From assembly GCA_943788725.1 (NCBI GenBank), contig CALSRJ010000004.1, forward strand, positions 1-64,000: DNA of 64,000 bases, written 5' to 3'. Source of the DNA: an uncultured Flavobacteriales bacterium (GTDB lineage Bacteria; Bacteroidota; Bacteroidia; Flavobacteriales_G; Salibacteraceae). The position numbers were made by a program, and so were the translations under genes. A model generated the notes under the pieces. That model ran no database searches and had not been told where the DNA came from. It saw nothing but the letters and a program-made list of their open reading frames with translations. Of the stretch, positions 1 to 6,911 are shown piece by piece. Every line of letters begins with the position of its first letter. Position 1 is the first letter of the stretch.

Positions 1-132
1 AGGATGATATGCCTATGGTTTAAAGGATAAACCCCAAAAACGCTTTAAGAACCAATTAAAACCTGAAACCTAAAACCTAGGTAGACCACCCCAAATCCAA
101 CTTTACTCTCAAATTTTAAGGATTCATAATTT

Positions 133-1278
133 TCATTTTATGGCAATTTTATAGCTAATCAATCGGGCGTCTTCACTGTTCCTTCTGCGTTCTATAGCGC
201 CAGGAGAATGTGCATTAATAGCTCTGATTATGCCATTCATCTTTACTCTCATAGTATCTGGATTATCATAATTCAGATTAAGAATGGATTGAAGTTTTTG
301 AGCATTGATTAACTGATTATTGTGCTTTTTGAGCTCAACTAGCGTTGCTGTTAAGTCTGCTTCGGGCATTGATTCATCAGAAGTTGGAGTAGCTTTTGTT
401 CGTTTGATGACATAAGCTAAAATCGCTGCTAGAGCTAAGAGGGTTAGCATAATCCAAAGCCACGTGTATTTGCTAGTAGGTTCTATGGTGTATTCGGGGA
501 ATTTCGTTTTGTAATCAGCGTAAGGAAATTTCTTGACTGCAAGATTATTGGACGCATCGTATGAAATCCCAAAAATTTCATGGTCATTTATTCCTGAGGT
601 GCCATATTCAATAGACGGAAGCACAAAACCGAAATTAGTGGTGTAAAATTTCAGTTCTTTTTTATCAAAGATTAAACTCTTGGATGATGACGTTTCGAGA
701 TAGTCGATTTGTGAACCATGCAGCGTGAAACTCTCAGTAAAAAATCCTCTAGCATTAATTTCCCGTATTTTTTGGTATTTGAAGGTGTTGAGGTCAACCA
801 CACCAAGGTCAATGATTTTGGCATCAAAATCAGGCTTGGTAAAAACAATCAATGAGTCACCAAATTTAGTAGCATAAGAGTTTACACGGTTATTAGGCAA
901 CCCTTCAATTTTATGATCAAGCCATTCACGGTTGTTTTTGTCAAAATAGATCAGCGCAGTTTGAAAGATGAACATGCCACGCCCGCCAAACATGAATATC
1001 TTATCATCATGGCAAAACAAAAAGCGGCCATAGGTAGTACCATGATGAATGGATTGGTCCACTCTGATTGCGGCACTATCGCCCACTACCTCAAAGAAAC
1101 ACAGTGTGCCTTCTGGATTAAACCAAGTTTTGCCTTCACATTCTACGAATGAGGTATGTAGTTGACATTTCGCTTGAAGCAATTGTGGCGATTCTACTTG
1201 CGCTTTAGCACTGACTTCGAAGCTGGGGTCTAAACGAACCACGCTCGTAAGCGCAGCTATCATTATGAAAAGGTGCAT
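133..1278 (-). CDS. Putative membrane-anchored protein: beta-rich periplasmic domain, one TM helix, C-terminal winged-helix-like domain
   Basis: I do not recognise a named family. The 381-residue product starts with a short hydrophobic stretch that may act as a signal sequence, followed by about 240 residues of beta-rich sequence with propeller/Kelch-like phrasing (KIFMFGGRG, SLIVFTKPD, DLNTFKYQKI). A strong transmembrane helix lies at about residues 272-292 (WLWIMLTLLALAAILAY), followed by a basic stop-transfer KRTK. The last 70 or so residues are helical and end in a basic strand (SPGAIERRRNSEDARLISYKI) that resembles the wing of a winged helix-turn-helix. That order would put a sensor domain outside and a DNA-binding domain in the cytoplasm. 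It is divergent from the LamG surface protein gene across 185 bp. A surface-anchored protein without DNA binding is the main alternative. Confidence 0.55.
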   Translation of the reverse strand: MHLFIMIAALTSVVRLDPSFEVSAKAQVESPQLLQAKCQLHTSFVECEGKTWFNPEGTLCFFEVVGDSAAIRVDQSIHHGTTYGRFLFCHDDKIFMFGGRGMFIFQTALIYFDKNNREWLDHKIEGLPNNRVNSYATKFGDSLIVFTKPDFDAKIIDLGVVDLNTFKYQKIREINARGFFTESFTLHGSQIDYLETSSSKSLIFDKKELKFYTTNFGFVLPSIEYGTSGINDHEIFGISYDASNNLAVKKFPYADYKTKFPEYTIEPTSKYTWLWIMLTLLALAAILAYVIKRTKATPTSDESMPEADLTATLVELKKHNNQLINAQKLQSILNLNYDNPDTMRVKMNGIIRAINAHSPGAIERRRNSEDARLISYKIAIK

Positions 1279-1463
1279 GGGCTAAAAATTATAATATGCG
1301 AAAGAGGCCATTCTTACGCAAATACAAAATATGTAGTATGTAGCGGTACGCGAATTACACGTTTTTTGAGGCGGGGGTCATTACCTAATGCCACTTTTAC
1401 AATTTAAATTCAATAGTTATAAAGGGGCACAGAAATTACCTCATAAATTGAAAACGTAATAAT

Positions 1464-3266
1464 ATGAAAACGAGTATTCTTTTCTTATCTATATTAACAC
1501 TCGTGGGCACTTGCAATGCCCAAAATATTCCAAGCTATGTTCCAAATGTTGATTTGGTAGCATGGTATGCTCTTGATGGAAATGCCGATGACGCGACTAA
1601 TAGTCACGATGGGGTCATGTTCAATTCTCCAAACCCAACAACAAATAGATTTGCTGTGCAGGGCATGGCGCTTAGTTTTAATGGAAGCAATCAATACATT
1701 AGAATTTCTACATTAGATACATTGAGCTATAAACCAATTTCATACTCAGCTTGGATAATAGTTAATTCGTATTTTCCTAGTTCGTTTGGGCATAAATTCA
1801 GAACCATAATTGGCCGGCAGACCACTTATCAAACCAATTGTGCTGCGCTGGGGTTCTATGCAGATAATAACGCTAACGCTTACGGAGGTCAATATGATAA
1901 TAGATTTCTATATTGGCGGGGTGGAGGAACCACAGGCAGTGTCCCTGCGTCAACCTCAATACCGCAATTAAACTTATGGACACACCTAGTTTATACCCAA
2001 GCTGCCAATGGGGATTTTAAAATTTATATCAATGGTGAGTTAGATAACTCGGGTAGCTTCAATGATGTTTTGAACTATTTTAATGAGTTCAGAATAGGGA
2101 ACTGTAACAATGGAAATGGGTTTCCTTGGAATGATAAAATTGATGATGTTGGTGTTTGGAGAAAGGTGTTAACTGAATGCGAAGTCAAGAGCCTCTTCCA
2201 TAGCGGAAATCCTCAAGACTCAATTCAAGTTCAAACGTGTCAGTCATTCACAACCTCTAATGGAAGTAGTTACACTGTGTCAGGTATATATTTTGATACA
2301 CTTTTGTCGGTTTCAGGTTGCGATAGTTTAATCCAAATAGACCTCACTATTCTGGAGCCCTCTTTTGATACTTTAAGTATTTCAGGATGCGATTATGTTA
2401 TAAACCCATCAACTGCGGATACTATTTTTAGCTCAGGTCAATATTTAGATACACTTATAAATGCTTCGGGCTGTGATTCAATAGTGACTTTGAATGCAAC
2501 TGTTTTTAGTTCAACCACATATACTGAAATTATAACAAGCTGTGATAGTTTAACTTGGATTGATGGATTGACTTATTACAGCAATAATAATAGCGCTGTT
2601 TTTACGAATGTAAATTCGGTGGGCTGCGATTCTATAATTACCTTAGACCTTACTATTAACCAAAGCGCCTCATATACGGATATTCAAGAAGCATGCAAAG
2701 AGTTCACATGGATCGATGGTAATACTTACACGTCAAGTAATAACTCCGCCCAGGTAACCCTTTTAACAGTCAACGGCTGTGACTCTGTTGTTACTTTAGA
2801 TTTGACTATTCTAAATGCGGACACCTCAGTGACATCCTTGCCCCCCAGCCTAGAAGCGAATGCTGACTCTGCAACTTATCAATGGATTGATTGCGGAACA
2901 AGTCTGCCAATTGACAGCGCAACCTCTAAATTATTTGTTGCGCAGAGTAACGGGAGCTATGCTGTGGTAGTCACACAAAATGGCTGCACAGATACTTCTT
3001 CATGTTATCAGATTTACAACGTTGGGATGGAAAGTCTTAATGGAATTGAAGCATCAGTCTTCCCTAATCCTTCAAGTAACGAGATAACTATTCAGTGTTC
3101 AGGGGACTTTGATTTTGAACTTTTGAGCATTGATGGAAGAACTGTACTATCTGGGTCAGGTTTGGATGCTGTGAATTGTGAGTTAGCAGAATTTCCTCGA
3201 GGGCAATACACCATTGTTGTGTCTCAAGCAGGAAAAGCTGACCACTACAAGGTTATTCTGAATTAA
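1464..3266 (+). CDS. LamG-domain T9SS type A surface protein
   Basis: Secreted protein of 600 residues. A signal peptide (about 1-19, ending in NAQ) precedes a LamG/concanavalin-like jelly roll (about residues 28-245; LVAWYALDGNADD at the start and KIDDVGVWRKVLTECEVKSL at the end). Next come four or so cysteine-bearing modules of about 60-70 residues, each ending in a phrase like GCDSIITLDLTI and sharing a WIDG(N/L)TY core. An Ig-like stretch and a type A T9SS sorting tail follow (about 525-600; VFPNPSSNEITIQ, then FPRGQYTIVV). It is probably exported by T9SS and attached to the cell surface or released; the LamG domain suggests glycan or protein binding. The ligand is unknown. A strong terminator follows the stop codon. 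Confidence 0.85.
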   Translation: MKTSILFLSILTLVGTCNAQNIPSYVPNVDLVAWYALDGNADDATNSHDGVMFNSPNPTTNRFAVQGMALSFNGSNQYIRISTLDTLSYKPISYSAWIIVNSYFPSSFGHKFRTIIGRQTTYQTNCAALGFYADNNANAYGGQYDNRFLYWRGGGTTGSVPASTSIPQLNLWTHLVYTQAANGDFKIYINGELDNSGSFNDVLNYFNEFRIGNCNNGNGFPWNDKIDDVGVWRKVLTECEVKSLFHSGNPQDSIQVQTCQSFTTSNGSSYTVSGIYFDTLLSVSGCDSLIQIDLTILEPSFDTLSISGCDYVINPSTADTIFSSGQYLDTLINASGCDSIVTLNATVFSSTTYTEIITSCDSLTWIDGLTYYSNNNSAVFTNVNSVGCDSIITLDLTINQSASYTDIQEACKEFTWIDGNTYTSSNNSAQVTLLTVNGCDSVVTLDLTILNADTSVTSLPPSLEANADSATYQWIDCGTSLPIDSATSKLFVAQSNGSYAVVVTQNGCTDTSSCYQIYNVGMESLNGIEASVFPNPSSNEITIQCSGDFDFELLSIDGRTVLSGSGLDAVNCELAEFPRGQYTIVVSQAGKADHYKVILN

Positions 3267-3286
3267 CCACCGCTTGCAACTATGAG

Positions 3287-3316
3287 AGCCTCTACCTTAT
3301 GGTAGGGGCTTTTTTG
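3287..3316 (+). terminator. Rho-independent terminator of the LamG gene
   Basis: Ten-base arms AGCCTCTACC and GGTAGGGGCT (one G-T pair) enclose a TTAT loop and run into six T residues, 20 bases after the stop codon. Confidence 0.9.
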
Positions 3317-3520
3317 TTTCAAGGGGGGGGTGTTGCGGCGAGTTCATTTTATATTTATCTGTAACCTCATTTTTCTAGTTTTGATTGCAAGGGCTGCTAA
3401 TGTTACTTCTTCTCCCTAGCCTTGGCTTTTCTCAAGGTATTAGGTGAGTAAATGTTAGGGGTTACTCTAGAGTGTAAGGGGTGGCTATAGAAAACCTCAG
3501 TAATTGATTGAAAATCAATA

Positions 3521-3535
3521 AAAACCTGAAACCTA
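3521..3535 (+). repeat. 15-base direct repeat shared with 58-72
   Basis: The 15-mer AAAACCTGAAACCTA occurs at 58-72 and again, same orientation, at 3521-3535. The two copies flank the regulator-like gene and the LamG gene. The first copy continues into a further AAAACCTAG. No transposase lies between them, so the meaning is unknown. Confidence 0.6.
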
Positions 3536-3538
3536 TTT

Positions 3539-3623
3539 GACGATACTATGCATTGGTATAGGGAGTAACTGGTTTATAAACAGTTTTACTTTCTGAAAGA
3601 AAATATTAAATCATAGTATCATC
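3539..3623. repeat. Inverted repeat, 12-base arms with one mismatch
   Basis: GACGATACTATG at 3539-3550 is mirrored by CATAGTATCATC at 3612-3623 (11 of 12 positions pair). The 61-base interior contains a second small palindrome, AACTG...CAGTT, near 3567-3585. It lies about 160 bases before the start of the small DNA-binding-like gene, so it could be an operator or a structured element. Confidence 0.5.
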
Positions 3624-3782
3624 TTAAGCATGTCGATGCATGATAATTCAGTTTTCTATTTCAAGGAATATGGGAGTATATATACCTTACATGTAAATTA
3701 TTTTTATTTAATTGATAATCAATATGTTAGTTAGTATTTCGTTTACACTTCATTAATTTTCTTGTAAACTAGGTAATTAATA

Positions 3783-4298
3783 ATGGAAACGTATTCCATT
3801 ATGATAAAACAAGAAAAGGCACGAAAAAAGAAGAAGAAAAACACATGTCAAATAAGGACTAGTTGGACCGATCAGGAGTTATATACTCTATCTCGTATGG
3901 TAAACCATCGTGTCAGGCTAGTTGGTGATCAATTTGTTTGGGACCATTGCGTGCATGGTAAGAAATGGGAACCACAGGTAGTAGAAGGATTTGATAGATA
4001 TAACAGACTTCTACACTGCTGGAACTATACTGTAGGGCAGTACAAAAAAGAACTCCGACAGCGGCAGGATAATTTAGATATAAAGCACTACAATGATGTA
4101 GTTAGTCTTCTTAATAAGCTTGAATCTGTAATGAAAATCAGGAATAACCCTAAGCTGAAAACGAAGGATAAAATCAAACGAACTATTCAAAAACTACCTG
4201 ATCATTCTAATTCTCAAATTGCTGAATTACTTCAATTATCTCGACAGATAGTACATAAGCATCGGGTCGAAATATCTAGGGGTAATTCATCAAATTGA
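3783..4298 (+). CDS. Small basic protein with C-terminal helix-turn-helix-like region
   Basis: Not a family I recognise. The 171-residue product is very basic at the N-terminus (KARKKKKKN). A segment at about 26-75 begins SWTDQELYTLSRMV, which has the spacing of a Myb/SANT-like first helix. The rest is mostly helical and charged. Residues about 138-166 (HSNSQIAELLQLSRQIVHKHR) read as a helix-turn-helix: a short helix, a turn, then a recognition-like helix. No signal peptide or membrane segment. DNA binding is therefore inferred. Its stop codon is followed within 25 bases by three helically phased heptamer repeats (4320-4352). It could be a regulator, a replication- or integration-accessory protein, or a remnant of a mobile element. 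Confidence 0.55.
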   Translation: METYSIMIKQEKARKKKKKNTCQIRTSWTDQELYTLSRMVNHRVRLVGDQFVWDHCVHGKKWEPQVVEGFDRYNRLLHCWNYTVGQYKKELRQRQDNLDIKHYNDVVSLLNKLESVMKIRNNPKLKTKDKIKRTIQKLPDHSNSQIAELLQLSRQIVHKHRVEISRGNSSN

Positions 4299-4319
4299 CA
4301 TCGTCATTGAGGGTAAATT

Positions 4320-4352
4320 AACTGTCTCATAACTGTCTGAAAACTGTCCAAA
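4320..4352. repeat. Three AACTGTC repeats with exact 11-base period
   Basis: AACTGTC occurs at 4320-4326, 4331-4337 and 4342-4348, each followed by four variable bases, giving three units of exactly 11 bases. This places the heptamers on the same DNA face, as in iterons or arrays of protein-binding sites. It sits directly after the gene with the HTH-like C-terminus. Confidence 0.6.
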
Positions 4353-4450
4353 ACGATGTTTTTTGTACTTTTCGACCAGTTTAATGCTTTGAGCATACAG
4401 AACGATTTTGGGTTCTTTTTTAGCGAAAGTTGGTTGAGCATTAAGGTGAT

Positions 4451-4471
4451 TGATTGTTTAAAAAACAATCA
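4451..4471. repeat. Perfect 9-base palindrome with 3-base loop
   Basis: TGATTGTTT and AAACAATCA pair perfectly around an AAA loop. There is no GC-rich stem and no adjacent T run on either strand, so it does not look like a terminator; it could be a binding site. The rest of 4353-4528 shows nothing recognisable. Confidence 0.5.
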
Positions 4472-4528
4472 TGAAACCGAGTCGTGCCAAGACTTCCAAC
4501 AAAATAAAGACGACCTCTGACTGTTAAC

Positions 4529-4555
4529 AAAAAAGCCCTGCATCTCTGCAAGGCT
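4529..4555 (-). terminator. Terminator downstream of tRNA-Asn
   Basis: Read on the minus strand, AGCCTTGCA and TGCAGGGCT pair around GAGA and are followed by six T residues. It starts a few bases after the tRNA 3' end. Confidence 0.85.
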
Positions 4556-4560
4556 TAACG

Positions 4561-4634
4561 CTCCTCCTCTTGGGCTCGAACCAAGGACCCTCTGATTAAC
4601 AGTCAGATGCTCTAACCAACTGAGCTAAGGAGGA
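4561..4634 (-). tRNA. tRNA-Asn (anticodon GTT)
   Basis: A complete 74-nt cloverleaf is read on the minus strand: acceptor arms TCCTCCT/AGGAGGA, D arm GCTC...GAGC, anticodon arm TCTGA-CTGTTAA-TCAGA with GTT, variable loop GGGTC, T arm CTTGG-TTCGAGC-CCAAG and discriminator G. CCA is not encoded. A possible promoter -7 element (TAATATTG on the minus strand) lies at 4665-4672. Twelve bases of the anticodon arm recur in inverted orientation at 4516-4527. Confidence 0.95.
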
Positions 4635-4760
4635 AGAATATGAACATTCCTTCGAAAAGGGGTGCAATATTACTGTAGAACTCTGAATCCTGCAAGCGCA
4701 TTTTTTCGTCTGTAAATCCCCACTTTTGCGCCTGTTTTAAAACATACCAAAGCACTAAGC

Positions 4761-5690
4761 ATGAGCGATTCAAAGACGGTTGTTGTAGGTACCATGGCGT
4801 TTGATTCATTGGAAACGCCTTTCGGTAAAGCAGAAAGCATTGTTGGGGGAGCGGCAACCTACATAGGCCTGTCTGCGAGTTATTTCACCAAGGGGGTGCA
4901 AATGGTAAGCGTAATCGGCGATGATTTTCCTGCCGACTACCTCGGAGAGTTGAAAGAGAGAGACATCCGATTGGATGGGGTAGAACTTAGAAAAGGAGAA
5001 AAATCCTTCTTCTGGGCAGGCCGATACCATAACGATATGAATACCCGAGATACCCTTGATACGCAGCTGAACGTATTGGCGGACTTCTCACCTGTAGTTC
5101 CGATGTCGGATCGAAACGCTGATTTTGTGATGTTGGGGAACCTTACCCCAGCAGTACAAATGCAAGTCATTGAACAGATGGAAAAACGTCCAAAATTGAT
5201 TGTGCTTGACACGATGAATTTTTGGATGGAAGTTGCCTTGGATGAACTGAAAGAGGTGCTGAAGAAAGTGGATGTTGTCACCATCAACGACGAAGAAGCA
5301 CGATTGCTGTCAGGAGAATATTCCTTGGTTAAGGCAGCCCGAAAGATACTTGAAATGGGGCCGGCAGTATTGATCATCAAGAAAGGAGAGCACGGTGCCC
5401 TCTTGTTCAACAAGGAACAGGTGTTCTTCGCTCCTGCGCTGCCACTCGAAGATGTGTTTGATCCAACCGGTGCGGGCGATACGTTTGCGGGGGGATTCAT
5501 AGGCCATCTCGCTGCCACGCAAGACATCAGATTCGAAAACATGAAGCGCGCCATCATATACGGATCGGCCATGGCGTCTTTCTGCGTTGAGAAGTTCGGC
5601 ACCGAACGCCTTCGCAACTTGACAAAAAAAGAGATCGACGCCCGCGTTCAGCAGTTCATCGATCTCACCCAGATTGAGATTGCATTTTAA
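4761..5690 (+). CDS. PfkB/ribokinase-family sugar kinase
   Basis: ATP-dependent carbohydrate (or nucleoside) kinase of 309 residues, normal for the family. The N-terminal substrate-binding motif region (SIVGGAATYIGLSASYF, about 29-45) carries the double glycine typical of PfkB proteins. The C-terminal signature DPTGAGDTFAGGF starts at residue 234; Asp240 is the expected catalytic base and the preceding GAG forms the anion hole. Cytoplasmic, no signal peptide. The substrate cannot be told from sequence. It stands alone between the tRNA and the convergent YceI-like gene. A partial -7-like element CACTTTTG is at 4721-4728. Confidence 0.88.
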   Translation: MSDSKTVVVGTMAFDSLETPFGKAESIVGGAATYIGLSASYFTKGVQMVSVIGDDFPADYLGELKERDIRLDGVELRKGEKSFFWAGRYHNDMNTRDTLDTQLNVLADFSPVVPMSDRNADFVMLGNLTPAVQMQVIEQMEKRPKLIVLDTMNFWMEVALDELKEVLKKVDVVTINDEEARLLSGEYSLVKAARKILEMGPAVLIIKKGEHGALLFNKEQVFFAPALPLEDVFDPTGAGDTFAGGFIGHLAATQDIRFENMKRAIIYGSAMASFCVEKFGTERLRNLTKKEIDARVQQFIDLTQIEIAF

Positions 5691-5704
5691 GATCGGCGAT
5701 CCGA

Positions 5705-6364
5705 TTAATTACACTCCTTGTTCAAGGTGGTGGTGACGAATACAGTCACATCGGGCCATAGGACACTTGCGCCATCAGGGCCTTTGTGCAAATCTTCGCA
5801 CACCTTGTTCAAAGAAGCCAAGGCGTCGCCCGCTGACCATGTTTCTACGTTCAACTCCAGTTTCAATTCCACCTGAGCATCTTTGACTTCGTAGGTGCCA
5901 GGAACGGGCATGGTCATACCGTTCATTGTAATATCCACAATCACTGTTCCGGCCAGATCATCCCCTTCCGCAGCGGTGATCACGCCGCTGATTTCTGCGC
6001 CATTCTCAAGCTCACCAAAAAAGGAAGCATCAATTTTCGGATCTCGCGCAATATCACCAGAGTTGGATGAAGCCGTGTTGATGTTGATAGAAGCTCCTTG
6101 TAACGCTTCTGCAGGAGAACCTTTCCCCCCTGGCATTACGGTCACCTCTTCAAAAACACCCGTCACGCCAGTCTTTTGAGTGTATTTGTACGCAACCCAA
6201 AGCACCTCAACAGGCGCTTCCGAATAGGAATACGAACAGACCTCTTCTTGAGCTTCAATAGGCGCAGGCTCCTGCGCAGTGGAATCCGATTTTTCCGCAA
6301 CTCCTCCGCAAGAAGCCAGCATGCTGGCTGTAAGAAGAAGTACGGTAATGTGTTTGATGTTCAT
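5705..6364 (-). CDS. YceI-like domain lipoprotein
   Basis: Lipoprotein of about 219 residues. I chose the ATG at 6364 rather than an in-frame TTG 15 bases upstream because it directly begins the signal peptide MNIKHITVLLLTASMLASC, whose lipobox places the acylated Cys within LASCGG. The mature part matches the YceI lipocalin-like fold: VLWVAYKYTQKTGVTGVFEEV early, and the diagnostic NSGDIARDPKIDASFFG in the middle. YceI proteins bind amphipathic or polyisoprenoid molecules in the periplasm; ligand and role here are unknown. It follows the biotin carrier gene by 7 bases on the same strand, so the two are probably cotranscribed. Confidence 0.85.
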   Translation of the reverse strand: MNIKHITVLLLTASMLASCGGVAEKSDSTAQEPAPIEAQEEVCSYSYSEAPVEVLWVAYKYTQKTGVTGVFEEVTVMPGGKGSPAEALQGASININTASSNSGDIARDPKIDASFFGELENGAEISGVITAAEGDDLAGTVIVDITMNGMTMPVPGTYEVKDAQVELKLELNVETWSAGDALASLNKVCEDLHKGPDGASVLWPDVTVFVTTTLNKECN

Positions 6365-6371
6365 GGTATGT

Positions 6372-6869
6372 TTATTCAAATGAAATGAGCAATGTGTTCT
6401 TATCTATGGCATCTCCCTTGCTTACGGCTATCCCTTTCACCACGGCATCGCCTGGTGACTTAAGGACGTTCTCCATCTTCATGGCTTCAAGCACAATCAC
6501 GGGGTCTCCTTCTTTAATGGATTGACCAATCTCGACTCGAATCTCTAGCACCAAGCCGGGCATAGGCGCCTTTAGTTCTTTAACCTCTTTTTTGGTTTTA
6601 ATGTTTAACCCAAGTCGCTCTAAAAGTATATCGGTTTCATCCTTTACCGATGGGCGGTAAGATCGGCCATTTATCTTGATATGTGGAGACTTTTCGTCCC
6701 CGTCTACCAGCTCTACCTTGAAAGACCTTCCTCCAACAATCATGTGGTGATGTCCGGCGCCGAGATGTATAATGTCCACATCATGCGATGCCCCATTGAT
6801 GCTCACCGACTTACGATCCTTTGATGGCTCAACCTTGTACGATCGGCCTTCGATTACGATTTCTTGCAT
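6372..6869 (-). CDS. Biotin/lipoyl-domain carrier protein (acyl-CoA carboxylase BCCP-like)
   Basis: Protein of 165 residues. The C-terminal 75 residues form a biotinyl domain with the signature EAMKMEN; the biotinylated lysine is K131. The preceding PMPGLVLEI is the usual opening strand. The N-terminal 85 residues are short beta repeats (EGRSYKVE, GGRSFKVE, NGRSYRP) as found ahead of biotin domains in Bacteroidota propionyl/acyl-CoA carboxylase carrier subunits. It would shuttle carboxybiotin between a biotin carboxylase and a carboxyltransferase, neither of which is in this window. A TACTTTTG promoter element sits only 4 bases upstream of the ATG. Confidence 0.87.
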   Translation of the reverse strand: MQEIVIEGRSYKVEPSKDRKSVSINGASHDVDIIHLGAGHHHMIVGGRSFKVELVDGDEKSPHIKINGRSYRPSVKDETDILLERLGLNIKTKKEVKELKAPMPGLVLEIRVEIGQSIKEGDPVIVLEAMKMENVLKSPGDAVVKGIAVSKGDAIDKNTLLISFE

Positions 6870-6873
6870 TGCG

Positions 6874-6881
6874 CAAAAGTA
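6874..6881 (-). promoter_or_regulatory. TAnnTTTG promoter element for the biotin carrier gene
   Basis: On the minus strand TACTTTTG matches the Bacteroidota -7 consensus exactly. It ends 4 bases before the ATG at 6869, so transcription would begin at or within a few bases of the start codon. No clear -33 TTTG was seen. Confidence 0.6.
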
Positions 6882-6911
6882 TCAATCACACATTTATAGC
6901 ATCTTTGGCGC

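Larger units (their letters stand above)
3317..3782. other. Long AT-rich intergenic region, no gene seen
   Basis: No plausible reading frame on either strand. It holds a run of seven or more G near 3324, a copy of a 15-base repeat also found at 58-72, and a 12-base inverted repeat at 3539-3550/3612-3623. The last 120 bases are extremely AT-rich and probably contain the promoter of the gene at 3783, but no clear TAnnTTTG element was found. Confidence 0.6.
1..4560. other. AT-rich, sparsely coding segment abutting tRNA-Asn
   Basis: Base and codon use here (many AAT, GAT, TTA, ATT codons and long A/T runs between genes) looks clearly more AT-rich than the remainder of the window, where coding DNA is close to balanced. 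Genes are spaced by 185-516 bp gaps, unlike the tightly packed DNA to the right. The segment ends at the 3' side of a tRNA-Asn gene, the usual side for integration of genomic islands. It carries a putative membrane-anchored regulator, a LamG surface protein and a small basic DNA-binding-like protein. No integrase, transposase or duplicated tRNA end was seen, so the island reading is an inference; the left border lies outside the window. Confidence 0.45.

Noticed and set aside
4516-4607. 12-base anticodon-arm copy as an attachment site
   Set aside because: The copy at 4516-4527 is inverted relative to the tRNA, whereas integrase att sites are direct repeats of the tRNA end.
4937-5617. 226-codon open frame antisense to the PfkB kinase gene
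   Set aside because: Serine- and basic-rich shadow of a conserved kinase with no recognisable motifs or promoter.
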